NCBI GenBank assembly: GCA_023213395.1
Contig: CM041465.1
Location: 4,216,001-4,280,000, forward strand
Length of the DNA stretch: 64,000 nucleotides
Reading direction: 5' to 3'
Source of the DNA: Cycas panzhihuaensis
Taxonomy: Eukaryota > Cycadophyta
Shown: positions 19,310 to 31,135 of the stretch, one piece after another
Numbering within the stretch: the stretch's first letter is position 1
How the letters are laid out: the number at the start of each line of letters is the position of its first letter
The notes under the pieces: model-generated
Database searches by the model: none
Told to the model about the DNA's origin: nothing
The model's input: only the letters and a program-made list of their open reading frames with translations
Translations under genes and position numbers: made by a program

Positions 19310-22021
19310 TGTTTCCTAGGTTTGGGGAATGTATACGAAGTGATCGACTCAGGTAAGTGCATGTATGCTTCTCACCTTATTACTGTTTCTTTTGTGATGA
19401 GTATCTACTTGCATGCTATGTTTGCGTAGATGGTCCTATTGTTATCTACACCCATTTAGCCTATGATGACTATAGCAGGGGCACATTCCCAGCGAGTGTG
19501 ATACCCCCGTGGCTGCATCACTTCCTGCATTCTGCCCTACTCACCTTAAGACCCATTTGGCTAATGTCATCCTTACCTGTATGATGATCCATCATTGTTT
19601 GGTCGACTTATTACACCTTTGAGTCCTATTGTTGCTTCCTGTGGCTCATTTATCTACTTGTCTACCCTTAGGTAGGTGGAACTGCCCCCTGTCGGCCTCT
19701 TAGGTCACTGGCCCATGGCCCAGGCTGGCTGTTTGGGCTAGATTTGGCCTCTGGTCCTGCACTGCAGCAGATTTTATGGTACTACGAAACTTACGGCGGT
19801 ACCGTGAAATTTACCACGGTACAACTATCACAACTTATTTTTAAAAATTCGCCGTGGCAATTCTCGCATTTATTGTGGAACTGCCACGTGTCTTGTGACT
19901 TAACCGTGGCAATTTTCACATTAGGGTTGAGGCTGGGTATTTAAGTCTCACCTAATTCATTTTAGAGATCTTTTGGCTCATTTTTGGAAGGATCACAAGG
20001 AAGAAAGCCCTGCTGTCTCCTGTTCCCTACTACTCCACTGTTGTTTCAGGACCTGCAATCACTCTCCAGTGCCTATCTCTCCTTTGGTTTGGCTATGACA
20101 TCTTCTCATCCCCTTGCACACCTTGGAGAGGGCCTCTTTGAAGAGTTTCCAACACTTCCTTGCCCGGGTAGCCATTAAGTAGTCTCAAGTGCAGGCTTTT
20201 CCTTCAGCCATCTTAGTAGGGGCTCCATACCTGTTGCTCCATAATCTTTCTACAGATTTCTCAGCCTCTTTCCAGCAGTTTTTAATAGAGGCAAACACCT
20301 CCCATCTTCTCTATAGGTATTTTTTGGTTTAAGGTCTTTCCTTTACCCAATTTAGGCTAAGGTTTGTATGGTTATTTCTAGCTTGTCCTAACTTGCTTTT
20401 GGAGGTTGTTTCTTGCCCTTGCCTTGGAATATTTTCCTACTGTTAGGGCCTCTTTCCTGTGTTTCACGCCTAGGACAATGGTCAAAAAGGGATACATAAG
20501 GTTTGGGATAGAGCTGGGTGGATTCCGTACCACCTTCCATGCTCCTGAAGAGGCTTTTTGCCCTCCAAACCTTCCCTCTTTGCCCCGTGCTTCTCTTGGA
20601 GTGGAGTAAGGGTTTAGTAGGTTATTTCCAGCCACTGAAATCAGTGTTGGCACTTGTTGCAGTGCTGGTTTGAGGGCTCATTTCCCAAATCTTGGAAATG
20701 CATAAGCCCTAGTTACTTTTCTTGGTTCGATCCTCGTCTCAACAGTCCGGTTTGCTTCTCGTAGCACCCTGGCCTTGTTGGGTTTTGATTTGCTTTTTCT
20801 TGCATCTCTGATGTCCCATTTCTAGCTAGCCTTACAGCCACATCCTCACTACCTTGTGGCTTCTTGAGGGAGGGTAAGGTTGCTCCTTGCAAGAGGTGGG
20901 CCACTCTGAGGCTTACCGACTTACCCACCATTTATTTGGATAGTTTTCTTTGCAATTTATTATTGTAATATTGAATGCTAACATAGATGTGTTAAGGCTT
21001 ATGCTTGTTACATACATCCATGTGTTGTTAGGATTCTATTTTATGTTGCTAGCACCCTTTCCCCAGAAAGGGATACTCTCACTTACTTGCAGGTACATAG
21101 AGAATGCAAAGGACTCATCCCTTTCTCTCTCTCTTGCAGGTGAGTGCTTTTGCTTATATTTTATTTTAGCATTTCATTTACTACCATCATTTTCTTTTTT
21201 CCTTTCTTGGCACTCTAGTGCCACTTTCAAGGAAGGTAAGGAAGCCCCACGCTTCATCCTACCATGACCCCTCTCTCTCGCCGTGCTTGGTGGAGCGATC
21301 TTGGACACCTTGTGGGAATGTCGCCACTTCAATTATGTCTCCATTCCGGGTATGTGCTCTCACTCCATTTCCTTATCTTTTCTTTAGAAGATTTTTGCAC
21401 AGTAGTAATTAGATCATTTGAAAGGAAAAGGGAAATCAACTCCCTCTTTTGGTTTATATTCTGTTTGCTACATTTTATGCATTATATCTATCATAGGAAA
21501 AGGTTCTAGGAAGCTTTCCTTTTTAACCTTTCCCTTCATCTTGTAAACTTCACCCTTGTCCTATTGTCTTACTATACTTGGTTTAGTTTGTTTGCATGCG
21601 TCATAGCACCTCCCTTTTGATCTTTCTATTCATCCTTCTGTAGTTTTCTTTTGCCTAGCCAGATAACCGAGAAAATCTTATTCGTAGGTTGCTCACCTAC
21701 TTACCCCCTACTCGTTTCCCTCTGCTATAGGGAAACCCTTGAGGGGTTCTCTCCCTTCCCTTCCGGCCATCCAAGGGTGGGAGGACCCTTCTCCTAGATC
21801 TACCCAGGCTAATATTCCGCCTCCTCTAATCTTAACTGAAGTGGGGAACCACCTTTAGGTAGCCGGGTACCATCCGCAGGTCTCGAACTTGCGCTCTGAC
21901 GTATGGGGCACCCTGTGTGGTATTTGACTTACTCGTAGGTTCTTATCTATACTTGATAGTGCCATTGACCACCCTTGTTATTCCTACTCAGTTAGGTAGC
22001 TATCCCGTAGATGCGCATCCA
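19310..22021 (+). repeat. 3' LTR of element B
   Basis: Starts TGTTTCCTAGG and ends GCGCATCCA, followed by the target duplication CCTTC. Same features as the 5' LTR (7759-10462), with scattered transitions and small indels, and a deletion relative to the 5' copy near 19910. Confidence 0.92.
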
Positions 22022-22983
22022 CCTTCCAAGTCTTCAACCCATTTAATGGAGAAGACTTTGGACCCATTGACTTTTTCCATATGTTCTTTTGAATGTATGA
22101 TGAAGGAGCTCAAACTCCATGCTCCTCCTTCATCACCAACATCTCATAAACCCATTAATCAAGCCTCCTAGTTTCACCTCCCAAGAATAGAAATACCTAT
22201 GCTTCTCATGCGAGGAAGATGAACTCTTCCTTGGAGAAGAAATGGTGCTTGATTCATGGGAGTGCTTCTATGAGGACTCGTAATGTAGGGTGCAACATTC
22301 CAAATCCACCTTACATCATGACTCCTCTTCTGAATGGGTGTCTAGGCCCAATCTAAACCAAACAATTCACAGGGATCCCTTTCCCAAACATAGGCAATGA
22401 GATCAGCATGCTCAATAAAGGGGGAATCAAAATAGGGGAAGATCCCTTAACCCTTGCCTCATGCAAGCTAAGGGGAAGGGGGTAAGGAACTCTTCCTCCT
22501 CTTACAATTCTCACTGTCAAAATCCTTCTCCCTCTCGATCCTAAAATAAGGGAAAGAGAGTTATCTAGATATTTGAGACCACGCCTTTGTACGCTTTGAC
22601 TTGGTCTCAAGTGGCCAAAGAGGCTATAGGGGCCTCTTCTTCCTCTCATCTTGACCCTCCTTTAGACAATCCTCCTTCAGAGATTCTATCACTACAAAGA
22701 TGATCCCCATTTATCCTAATCATTATGATTTCTAAAGGGTACTTCCCCAACCCATTGGGAAGGGAAAGCCCTTCTCCATCATTGATGAGCTTCATATCGT
22801 GGCTATAGGGATGTTCATGATGGACGTCTTGAGGAGTTGTCCAAAGAAGCATGCTCTCCTCATGGAGACTTTAGGGTTGGTTAATACTTTTATTCACACC
22901 TTGGGTGTTTCCCCAAGCTGCGAATCCATTATCTCACTTGACCTTAAAGATCCCCCCCCAACCAGCAAAAAGGAATATTAATG
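22022..22983 (+). pseudogene. Gag C-terminal and pre-protease region of element A (resumes after B)
   Basis: Continues the A gag broken at 7758. SICSFECMMKELKLHAP at 22072-22125 parallels B 12445-12495. Then come stops, and MDVLRSCPKKHALLMETLGL (22820-22880), matching B ILRSCPE*RTLLLEALGS. It leads into protease in the next segment. Confidence 0.75.
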
Positions 22984-23340
22984 GTACTACCCTTTCACTA
23001 TATCCATAAAAACTCTTGAGTGTACCCTTCAAAGAACTATTATAGACAATGGTTCATCCATCAATGCTATGCCCCTACAAATCATGCAAGAGTTAGGCAT
23101 AGTAGCTCTTGAGCCTCTATCATAGCATTATTAAGGCTACGATGGTAGCGAGAAAATGCCTTTAGGGTTTGTCTCTATTCCTCTTACCCTTGAGGATAAA
23201 ACTATCCTCACTAACATAGTAGTCCTTAACATAGACATAGAGTATAACTTTCTGTTGGGACATCCATGGATCAATCAAATGGGAGTTGTGTATTCGTCCT
23301 ATTGGAGGTAACTCAAATTTGTCCATGAAGGGAAAATGAA
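22984..23340 (+). pseudogene. Aspartic protease of element A
   Basis: FTISIKTLECTL, then the catalytic loop RTIIDNGSSINAMPLQIMQE (about 23034-23092), then IPLTLEDKTILTNIVVLNI and YNFLLGHPWINQMGVVY (to about 23300). The order and spacing match B. Stops occur after LEPLS and within the last block. Confidence 0.85.
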
Positions 23341-24127
23341 GGTTATTTTCCAGGAGCCTCCACCCACCAAGTAATTGTATCAATCCTATCAAGTAGTTCA
23401 TGACCTGGTGAAGGGCAACAAGGGCCCATCTACCCACGCTTTTGCTTGCTTTATTGACATTCCAAGTTCATCTTATTCAAAAGAAGGCCCTTCCCCTTCT
23501 TCCTCCAACCTCATTCGTTTCACCTGTATTGGTGTGGGGAGTTATGGGTACCTCATTGTGTTGAGTACCATGGAGTCTAATGGTGAGGATGAGGACCTCC
23601 CTTGTCACATATCCCTCTTAAACATGAGTAGGGGGTGTTTGCTTCATTTCAAGTTCTAACCTAAAGCCTCTTCTATTGATCGGCCTAGCCTTCTTACTAA
23701 GTCACATATTACTACCCCTGTTTCTTGTGTGATTTCCCTTCTTACTTCATCTTCCACCTCATCACCCTCCTTGAGTGGTGAGGATAGGGAACCTCCTATC
23801 ACCTATCATAGGAGATAGCCCTCTAACTCTTCTTGAGAGTCTCCTGACTATATTGAGTGGTGGGTCGACTATTCTAATCCAACCGCTCCTCCTACTCTTC
23901 ATTCCTTATCTTCTCCAAGCATAACTATTCATGGGGTATATTATTTTGAGAATGATGAGGCCTTGTTAGAACATCTAGTGGGATCCACACCCAACCTCCC
24001 TCTTGGTCACCATAAACTTGGTTACCACAAGATTTTAGCCCTTGGGTCACCCTTAGCTAACCCAAGTCTACCTAGCCCTTCTTCATCCCTTCTTATTGAC
24101 CAAGCCCCCCTTTATTTTGAGGTAGGG
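23341..24127 (+). pseudogene. Protease-RT linker of element A
   Basis: Ser/Pro-rich, like residues 1-209 of the fused B frame: GNKGPSTHAFACFIDIP at 23410-23465, GVGSYGYL near 23530, and the ENDEALLEHLVGSTPNL block at 23950-23998. Past 23998 A continues toward RT, whereas B jumps to the integrase tail. Confidence 0.75.
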
Positions 24128-24965
24128 AATACCATATGAATGGGAATAACCAAGGACATCATCCTTACTCTCGATAAGGTCATCAAGGTGGGAGTAGAGT
24201 GTTCCCCTAAAGAAATGAAGGAATACACCCTTCTTTTTGAGGAGTTATGTGATATTTTTGTATGGGATTACACTGACATGAAGGGAATAGACCCTTCCAT
24301 TGTCACTTATAACCTTACCACTATTCCAGGTGCTCGCCCTATGTGGAAAAAGTAGTGCCCCCTCCATCCTAAATTATATGCCATCGTGAAGATGGAATTT
24401 GAGAAACTCTTAGATGCATGGTTGATCACCTCCATCAATTACCCCAAGTAGGTCTTAAATATCATTTTTGTTGCTAAAAGGAACAAAACAATATAGATAT
24501 GCATTGATTTTTGTGATATTAACAATGCATGTCCCAAAGACAACTTCCCTTTACCTTTCATCAATCAAATCATTTATTAAACTACTAGATTTAAAGTCAT
24601 GTCCATAATGGATGACTTCTCTGGCTATAACCAGACCCAGATCTCTCCTAAAGACCATCACAAAATAGCCTTCACTACTCTTTAAGATACCTTTTCTTAT
24701 AAAGTGATGCCCTTTGGACTTAAAAATGTAGGTTCTACTTACCAAAGGGTAATGCAGTTCGTATTCCATGACCTCATAAGCAAAACCCTTGAGGTCTTTA
24801 TGGATGACATGATAAGCATTTCGTGTAAAAAGGCCTACCATCCTAATAATTTACATACCATCTTTACCAGGTGTCCCAAATATCATGTTAGCTTTTATCC
24901 TCTTAAATGTGTATTTGCTATAATAGCCGACAAACTCTTGGGTTTCCTTGTTTCAAAAAAATGAA
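24128..24965 (+). pseudogene. Reverse transcriptase of element A, broken
   Basis: RNA- and DNA-dependent polymerase. Blocks in order: FEELCDIFVWDYTDMKGIDP (24238-24297), VKMEFEKLLDAWLI, ICIDFCDINNACPKDNFPLP (the R-DFR-LN region, with changes), MSIMDDFSGYNQTQI, MPFGLKNVGSTYQRVM (24707-24754), VFMDDMISIS (the YVDD catalytic motif, here FMDD, about 24796-24825), and LLGFLVSKK. About eight in-frame stops, mostly TAG. Confidence 0.93.
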
Positions 24966-25690
24966 TCTAGATTGACCCTGATAAAGTCAAGGCCATTCTT
25001 AACATGCCTCCTCCCAAGACTCAATGGCAAATGAAGTCATTCTTGGGTAGATTAGGTTTCCTTAGGCATTTCTTAGCACACTTTGCCATAAATGCTAAAC
25101 CCCTCACTAATTTATTAAAGAAGGGGGCCCCATTCATCTGGTCTCTAAAGGCCCAAGAAGCTTTCAAAGAGCTCAAAAGAGCCTTAGCTTCTACCCTGAT
25201 CTTGGTACCTCCCTTCTTCGATGGACCTTTTATCCTTTATACCTTAGCTACTAATGAATCCCTAAGGGCTATGCTTGCCCAAGAGGATGATTCATGAATT
25301 AAAAGGGCTATCTACTTTATCAATTGTACCTTAGTTGCCACTGAGCTCAATTATTCCCCTGATGAGATGGAATACCTTGCCTTGTTACATGCCACCAAGA
25401 AATTTAAGCATTACTTGCTTAGTAACACCACTTAAATGATCATCCAATCTGACCCCTTGAGATATCTCCTAACTTGATCTGACTTGATTGGTAGGACTGG
25501 AAGTGGGCCATCCTCCTTCAAGAGTACGATCTCCAATTCATTAATAAGAAGTCAAAGAAGGGGATGGTGGTCATTGAGTAGCTAGCTGACACCCTAATCC
25601 CTAACACTTTGAACACTCCTATTGATGGTTCCTTTCCAGATGAGCCTATCTTTTCTATTCAAGACTTGTTCCCCCCATCTATGAACTGAT
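24966..25690 (+). pseudogene. Native RNase H and connection domain of element A, broken
   Basis: The gypsy RNase H that follows RT: MPPPKTQWQMKSFLGRLGFL (25004-25063), KAQEAFKELKRALAS, LYTLATNESLRAMLAQED (the Asp of the first motif reads Thr), then YFINCTLVATELNYSPDEME and HYLLSNTT. This leaves the element with an ordinary RNase H here, while the second, archaeal-type copy sits at 32722. Stops throughout. Confidence 0.85.
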
Positions 25691-26939
25691 AATAAATGGT
25701 ATGGAGATATCGTACAATACCTTATTGAATAACAATATCATCTTGACACTAGTGATAAGGTAAGGTCATATGTTAGGGCCATTGCTAGGTAGTATTTCCT
25801 CATGGAGGAGGTGTTGTATAAAAGATCCTTCGATGGGGTCCTCCTTTGTTACATCAACCCCGACGAGGTAAACTAGATACTTCATGAATGCCATAATGGC
25901 ATTTATGGGGGCCACTTTAGAGGCTAATCCATGGCCCAGAGGATCCTTCCCATGGGTTACTATTGGACATCCCTTTTCAAGGACACCCATGGCTATGCTT
26001 TATAATGTCGTAGGTGTCAAGAGCACGCTAACATTATCTATTCACCTTCGAAGGCCCTACACCCTTATCTCTCCATGGCCTTTTTCCCAATGGGGATTAT
26101 ACCTCATTGGGGCCATAACCCCTCCTTCTTTATCACAACACAAGTTTATCTTAACTGCAATAGAGTATTTTACTAAATAGGCTAAAGCAGTCCCTTTGTC
26201 TTCCACTTCTAGTAAGACTATATCTACTTTCATCTACCAATATATTATCTATTGATTCGAGGTTCCTTATATCTTAATTATAGATAATGGAACTCCCTTT
26301 TGTAATAACAAAATGGATAAGCTTTGTGGGAAGTTTCAGATATCCCATAAGACTTCTTCTCCTTATTATCCTTAGGCCAATGGCCAAATTGAGTCCTTCA
26401 ACAAGACTCTTATCAGCATCCTAAAGAAAACCATCACTCAATCCCAAAAGGATAGGCACCTTCAACTTCCCTCTACTTTTTGGGTATACCACACTTCTAT
26501 TTATATGGCCATAGGGATGACCCCATTCTCCCTTATGTATGGAACCAAGGTGGTCATTCCCTTGGAAGTTGAAATTCCCTCCTTGTGTGTCTCCCTTTGA
26601 GGTCTTATTGATGAGGAATCCTATTACGAAGCCTGCCTCTTTGACCTTGAAGCTTTAGATAAGAGATGTTTAATTACATATCAAGTGAATCTCACCTCCA
26701 AAGCCAGGGCATGAAGAATGTGTGATAAATGTCTTCACCCTTATCTTTTGCATCCTAGGGACCACCTCCTCAATCTAGAATATCTCCACAATCAGTTATC
26801 TAAATTCTAGCCTAAATGGGTTGGTCCTCTCATCATTCTCAAAAGCCTCGACAATGACACCTATAAGATCACAACCCTAGAGGGTCTCAAGTTTAAGAAA
26901 GCCATCATTGGTAAATTCCTAAAGAAATTCTACGTGTAA
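25691..26939 (+). pseudogene. Integrase of element A, broken; first catalytic Asp replaced
   Basis: Zinc-binding region ILHECHNGIYGGHFRG (about 25878-25927), then a C-C pair in a shifted frame near 26010. Core: FSQWGLYLIGAI, where the first catalytic Asp of W-x-D-L reads Tyr; ILIIDNGTPF with the second Asp; NGQIESFNKTL with the Glu. Then TPFSLMYGTKVVIPLEVEIP, and a tail WVGPLIILKSL to GKFLKKFYV and TAA at 26937-26939. Multiple stops. No chromodomain. Confidence 0.9.
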
Positions 26940-27869
26940 CCTTCCTTACTCTAAAGTAGATACCCCTCCAAAATGAGCCTAAACTACCACTCTAGGTGTG
27001 TCTTCACTCCCCCTAATCACAGGTGGAATGGTGTCTTAGAGTACCCCCCTCATTTTCATGGATTCGTTGGTTGTATATCATCTTTTGTTTCCCTTCTGAG
27101 GGAAACCTTTCCCCTCCTAGTTGGGCATGCAAACTTCCTTAGCTCCCAAGCCTAGAATCACACCCCAACTAGGGCCTCTTACTTGAGTATTTATACTCCC
27201 TCTTTGTCATTGTTTCCTTTGCATATCTATTATGCTCCCTCGATGGACATACATGGATCTCTCTCTCCTAGCCTCATATGTACCTATATACATGGTGGTT
27301 GTGTGTACTCGCTACGAGTGTGGTGCTATATAAAAGGAGATGTGAGTATCACCCACACATGATCTAACAATAAAAACTATATATGGTAATCAACTAAAAC
27401 CATTATAATTCATATTTCCTTATGCACCTATGCACCCATATCTCCATGCATCTATCTCTCTATGCATATACATAAATAAATAAGCAAAGCAACAATATTA
27501 CAAAATCATCATAATACCATCATCATGGGTTAAATGGGGTACTAATTGGCCCCCATCTATATACACATAAATCATATCATACAAGTTCATATAATACATC
27601 ATCCAAGAATCATAGCTTAGGAAGATAGAATCCTTGCATAGAGGAGTACAATCATGTGTTTATATATGGTGTGACTCCCTGTAGGTTTAGTGCTTTCCTG
27701 CCCAAAAATAATAATGTATCTAAACTCCTCAACACCCTACCCTCATGGGGTATCATCTCCCTACCTATGAGACCCCTTTCTAGGAGACCACATGCTTCCT
27801 AGGCTCCTACAATGTCACTATGAGCTCCCTGCCTCGCTCTCCTCATCTCAAGGCCTCCTTTAGGTCATC
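26940..27869 (+). other. Spacer after integrase in element A
   Basis: Parallels B 14699-15589. It carries AAATGAGCCTAAACTACC (26971-26988). AT-rich, with no plus-strand gene. The last part adjoins the minus-strand gene. Confidence 0.55.
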
Positions 27870-28293
27870 GACATCATATGAGTGTGAGATTTACTCTACC
27901 AGCTAACCATATCTTGCCTGGATATGATCTCTCTCCCCCCTTTGGTCTTTAGAGCCCCTCCTCTAGCATGGCAATCTTGATCTCGCTCCTCATATCTCCA
28001 CCTACTGCTCCTCCTCCCTAAGCCTCTAGTGCATGGACTTGGCCTTGTAAGGTATCCCTCTCCATAACTATTTGGTCTTTCTTTACATGGAGTCCCTCTA
28101 ACTTGCCCTATAGCTATCTCGTCCTCACCTGGTGTCCCTAGGACTCTGGTGCCAATATATCTTTAGCTCTGATCAATGAGGTGAATGCCACTATGTATGC
28201 CCCCATCAATTGAGGCTCCTTACTAGCTATTATAGGAGGTTATCCCTCTGCTTAGACCTGGGGAAATAATTCCCCAAACTACTACCTCTACTA

Positions 28294-28939
28294 TGTTAGA
28301 TATTGTAACAACAATAGTTTAAGGCTAAAATTTTAGCATGTTTTCAGTGCAGTTTCCCCCCTTATCTTTTTCGGGGGGTTCCAAGGGAGGTGGGATCCCC
28401 CCTTGGCTGGGGGGTGTAAGGGGAGTGGAACGCCCCCCGCTAAGAGAGGGTTTGGGGGTGATAGCCCCCAACCTAAAAAATTAGCCCTATAAACCATATT
28501 AAAATGTAAAGAGAATTAGGGTCATTCGATACAAATACCCTAGATTCTACGGTTGAGATTCATGCCTTGGATGTCCCTCTCATGTAGCCCATTTTAGGGC
28601 TTTTCTTATTATGTTGCATGTAATGTAATGTACTATGATGAGGGCGGTGGCTGGTTGTTGTTCCTGAGAGTACTCTACTACTGAGATGTATTGTTTTTCT
28701 CCATTCTATAGCAATAAAGATTGATACCTTTCTTGTGTGGATGTTTCACTAGCATACTACTAGGGTTTTACCATGTTATATCGGGTCTATATGTGATGTT
28801 TATCTTATATATTGATGTTATTGTATTATCTCTAATTTTAGAACTTACATGTTAAATCTTACTTTTGATTCCTATAACTAGTTGCAAAATAGTTCAGATC
28901 TTGTGGCGGTTTAAGGTTTGGGACCTTGTATTCTCAACA
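28294..28939 (+). mobile_element. Solo LTR of the F copia family
   Basis: Starts TGTTAGATATTGTAACAAC and ends TTCTCAACA. It matches the F LTRs (52039-52710, 56710-57371) in order: a G/C-run hairpin region, TTAGGGTTTTACCA-type block, TTAATTCCTATAACTA and ATTCTCAACA. Flanks TACTA (28289-28293) and TAGTA (28940-28944) are a duplication with one change. No internal sequence, so LTR-LTR recombination removed the rest. It begins with TG, unlike the F copies. Confidence 0.85.
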
Positions 28940-30417
28940 TAGTAGCCTCCTCATCTCTACTGCTCATGCCAAGCCACACATACCATGCATTAATGTAATA
29001 TATATACATATGAAAGCATCGAAATCAAATCAAGGAAAACTATCTAAGTAGCTAGTGATTGAAAGACATCGAGTTAAGGTAGTATCTCACCTCTTGGGAT
29101 TGCTGACTCCTTAGCTTTGACAACCACCTCCTCTACAAAAACTTCCTCAGCTGCTACTCCTACCTCCTCTACCTCTGGCACTACCTCTCCTATCCCCTGA
29201 GCTACTAGAGCATCTCCTACCTTTACTCCTCCCTTAGCTACAGCTATCGTTGCCTTAGCCATTACCACCATAGCTACTGCTACCGCTGGAGCCCTACCTG
29301 TTGCTCTCCCTCTACTTACCAGTGCATGTGGTGGTCTACCTCCTCTCACAGGCACCGATGCACCTACCTCACCTCCTGTAGCTCTTGATGGGCCTATCTC
29401 ATCACCTCTACCCTTATTAGGGTCATCTCCTAGCTCCCCTATCATATTGTCACTCTCCCAGTGTACCCCTCTATATGGATCCACCATGTAGTCTGCTAGG
29501 TTGAGTAGGTCGAGCGACGTCATCTCCACTGACCTTCGTACATCAACCTAGTTCTTGGTCCCTCTAAACTGTGTTTGCCATCTGTGGCCCATGGGTGCTC
29601 ATACTGATATGGGATGTGGTCCATCTGATGGTGCTAGCACTCTGAAATGATATAAAAACCAGCACTATAACAACGTGCAATATGAGAATCCTCCTCTCCC
29701 TGCCACCCGATCTGATCTAGATGCACCACCAAGTTAGTTACTATTAAGGTAGCCTAATCTAACCTCTCCCTAGCCTTACATCTCCTAATCGTGGCCATCC
29801 ATTCACTTAGTATATCCTTGTAGTTTTATTACTGTGAAATCTAGAACAGAATAGCCAATATAATGAGCTTCCTTAGTCGAGGAACTCTGGACATCACGAT
29901 CACCTGAACCAACACCCCTTTTCAATCCCACCTGCCCTATCCTATGAAGTATATGGTCATCTTCATGTGTGTAGTATTTATGCTCAGCAACATACCCAGT
30001 GATGCAAGTGCTCCTCCTACTGGTACCCCTAAAATCCTCCTAATATCTCTTGGTGTGATGGTAATATCCTCTAATTGGGAAAGATAGAAAATGTGCCTTT
30101 GTCAGTCCTAATAGGAGACTATGTCTACTAAGAGGTACTAGTCTGATGCATATTTGGGCATCCTAATGACCTTCAAGATCTCACAGTGTCTCAAAGTCAT
30201 TTATTCTCACCATGACATCATCTCAATAAAGCTCAACATTACCACCCTGATGTTCTTATGGTTGTCCACTGTGATAACCACCTGTAAACCATCTAAATGT
30301 CAGTCCAAATACCCCTCATAGCATTTCCTATCATCCTTGGAATGCCTTGTACTCTATTAGAGTGAGCCAGGCCCTCCTTCGAGCCTCATTTCTCCTTTTT
30401 TCTATTATCTACACTCT

Positions 30418-30520
30418 GCCTCACACCAAACTCTATGGTACCACAAACTTTGGCCTGAGCCTTACCAAGATTTTTTAGTAGCCCTATGGTAATTTTCATG
30501 GCACCATGATCTTTATCGTG
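30418..30520. repeat. GGTACC module in intron 1 of the antisense gene, element A
   Basis: CAAACTCTATGGTACCACAA followed by ACTTTGG, then CATGGCACCATGATCTTTAT. Degraded counterpart of B 17410-17515 and close to the A LTR module at 3121-3175. Confidence 0.6.
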
Positions 30521-30961
30521 GGGCACTTGTTAGCCCCCCTAAAGGAGGGGGGGAGGGGGATGCCCTAAAAGCTCAAAATTATTTTCCTAAGTGGGCTAAG
30601 GCTTGGCCCACTAGGACTAGGGCTACCTAATGCCCTAGTCCTCCCCCTCTTTAGGCCTTGTTCAAGCTCCATAGGGTCCTAAATTGCCCTTAAGGGGCCA
30701 AAACTAAGCTTCAGAAACCTAAAAATAGTCATCAAATAAAAGCAAAAAAATAAAGGGGGCAAGCAACAATCCACTCACTAGATCAAGTCTCACTGCTACC
30801 ATCTCGTCATCCTGGTCACATGGGCTATCTCTGTGTCTTAATACAATGGCTAGATCTCCTGTGAAGTGCTTCCAAAATCTAGCAAGGCTCCACTGCCTAA
30901 AGGGAAGGGCTCTAGATCGATTGTGGGGCTCATGAAAATGAATTCCATTTTTACCCCCCTT

Positions 30962-30974
30962 CCTTTATATACAC
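30962..30974 (-). promoter_or_regulatory. Putative TATA box of the antisense gene (element A)
   Basis: Minus strand GTGTATATAAAGG, 165 bases upstream of the exon 1 ATG at 30802, the same spacing as in B. Followed by a C/G-run segment as in B. Confidence 0.55.
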
Positions 30975-31135
30975 GGGGGTCCCAAGGGGCACCTCCTCCT
31001 TTTCCTTTACTACGACAGCCTTCAAGGCCATCTCCTCAGCCTCATCAATTTTGTCTTTAGGGTCCATCCCTTATTTTTCTTCCTCAACCTCCATTTTGAG
31101 CTCTTTTGGCATATTTATGACAACCCCTTCAGTCT

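Larger units (their letters stand above)
7759..22021 (+). mobile_element. Element B: non-autonomous Tat-like Ty3/gypsy retrotransposon inserted in A
   Basis: LTRs at 7759-10462 and 19310-22021, primer site, gag, protease, integrase tail, antisense PMD-like gene, archaeal-type RNase H, purine tract. The flanks are CCTTT (7754-7758) and CCTTC (22022-22026), a 5-base duplication with one change. Removing it rejoins the gag of A at a point matching B 12380-12425. It lacks RT, RNase H and the integrase core. Its frames have far fewer stops than those of A, as expected for the innermost and later insertion. Confidence 0.93.
27870..30802 (-). pseudogene. Antisense PMD-like gene carried by element A, broken by stops and a solo LTR
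   Basis: Homologue of the B gene. Exon 1 is 30802-30779 (MVAVRLDL, donor GTGAGTGG), the intron 30778-30282, and exon 2 starts at 30281 (VVITVDNHKNIRVVMLSFIE) with the PMD core HIFYLSQLEDITITPRDIRR then ILGVPVGG. It continues to MEMTSLDLLNLADYMVD (29529 onward), then an open 151-codon Val/Ala/Glu-rich tail to 29074. A donor AG|GTGAG lies at 29090-29086. Exon 3 is split by the solo LTR at 28294-28939; its remainder (27870-28285) reads LIRAKDILAPES and QGQVHALEA, as in B. About ten stops. Confidence 0.78.
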
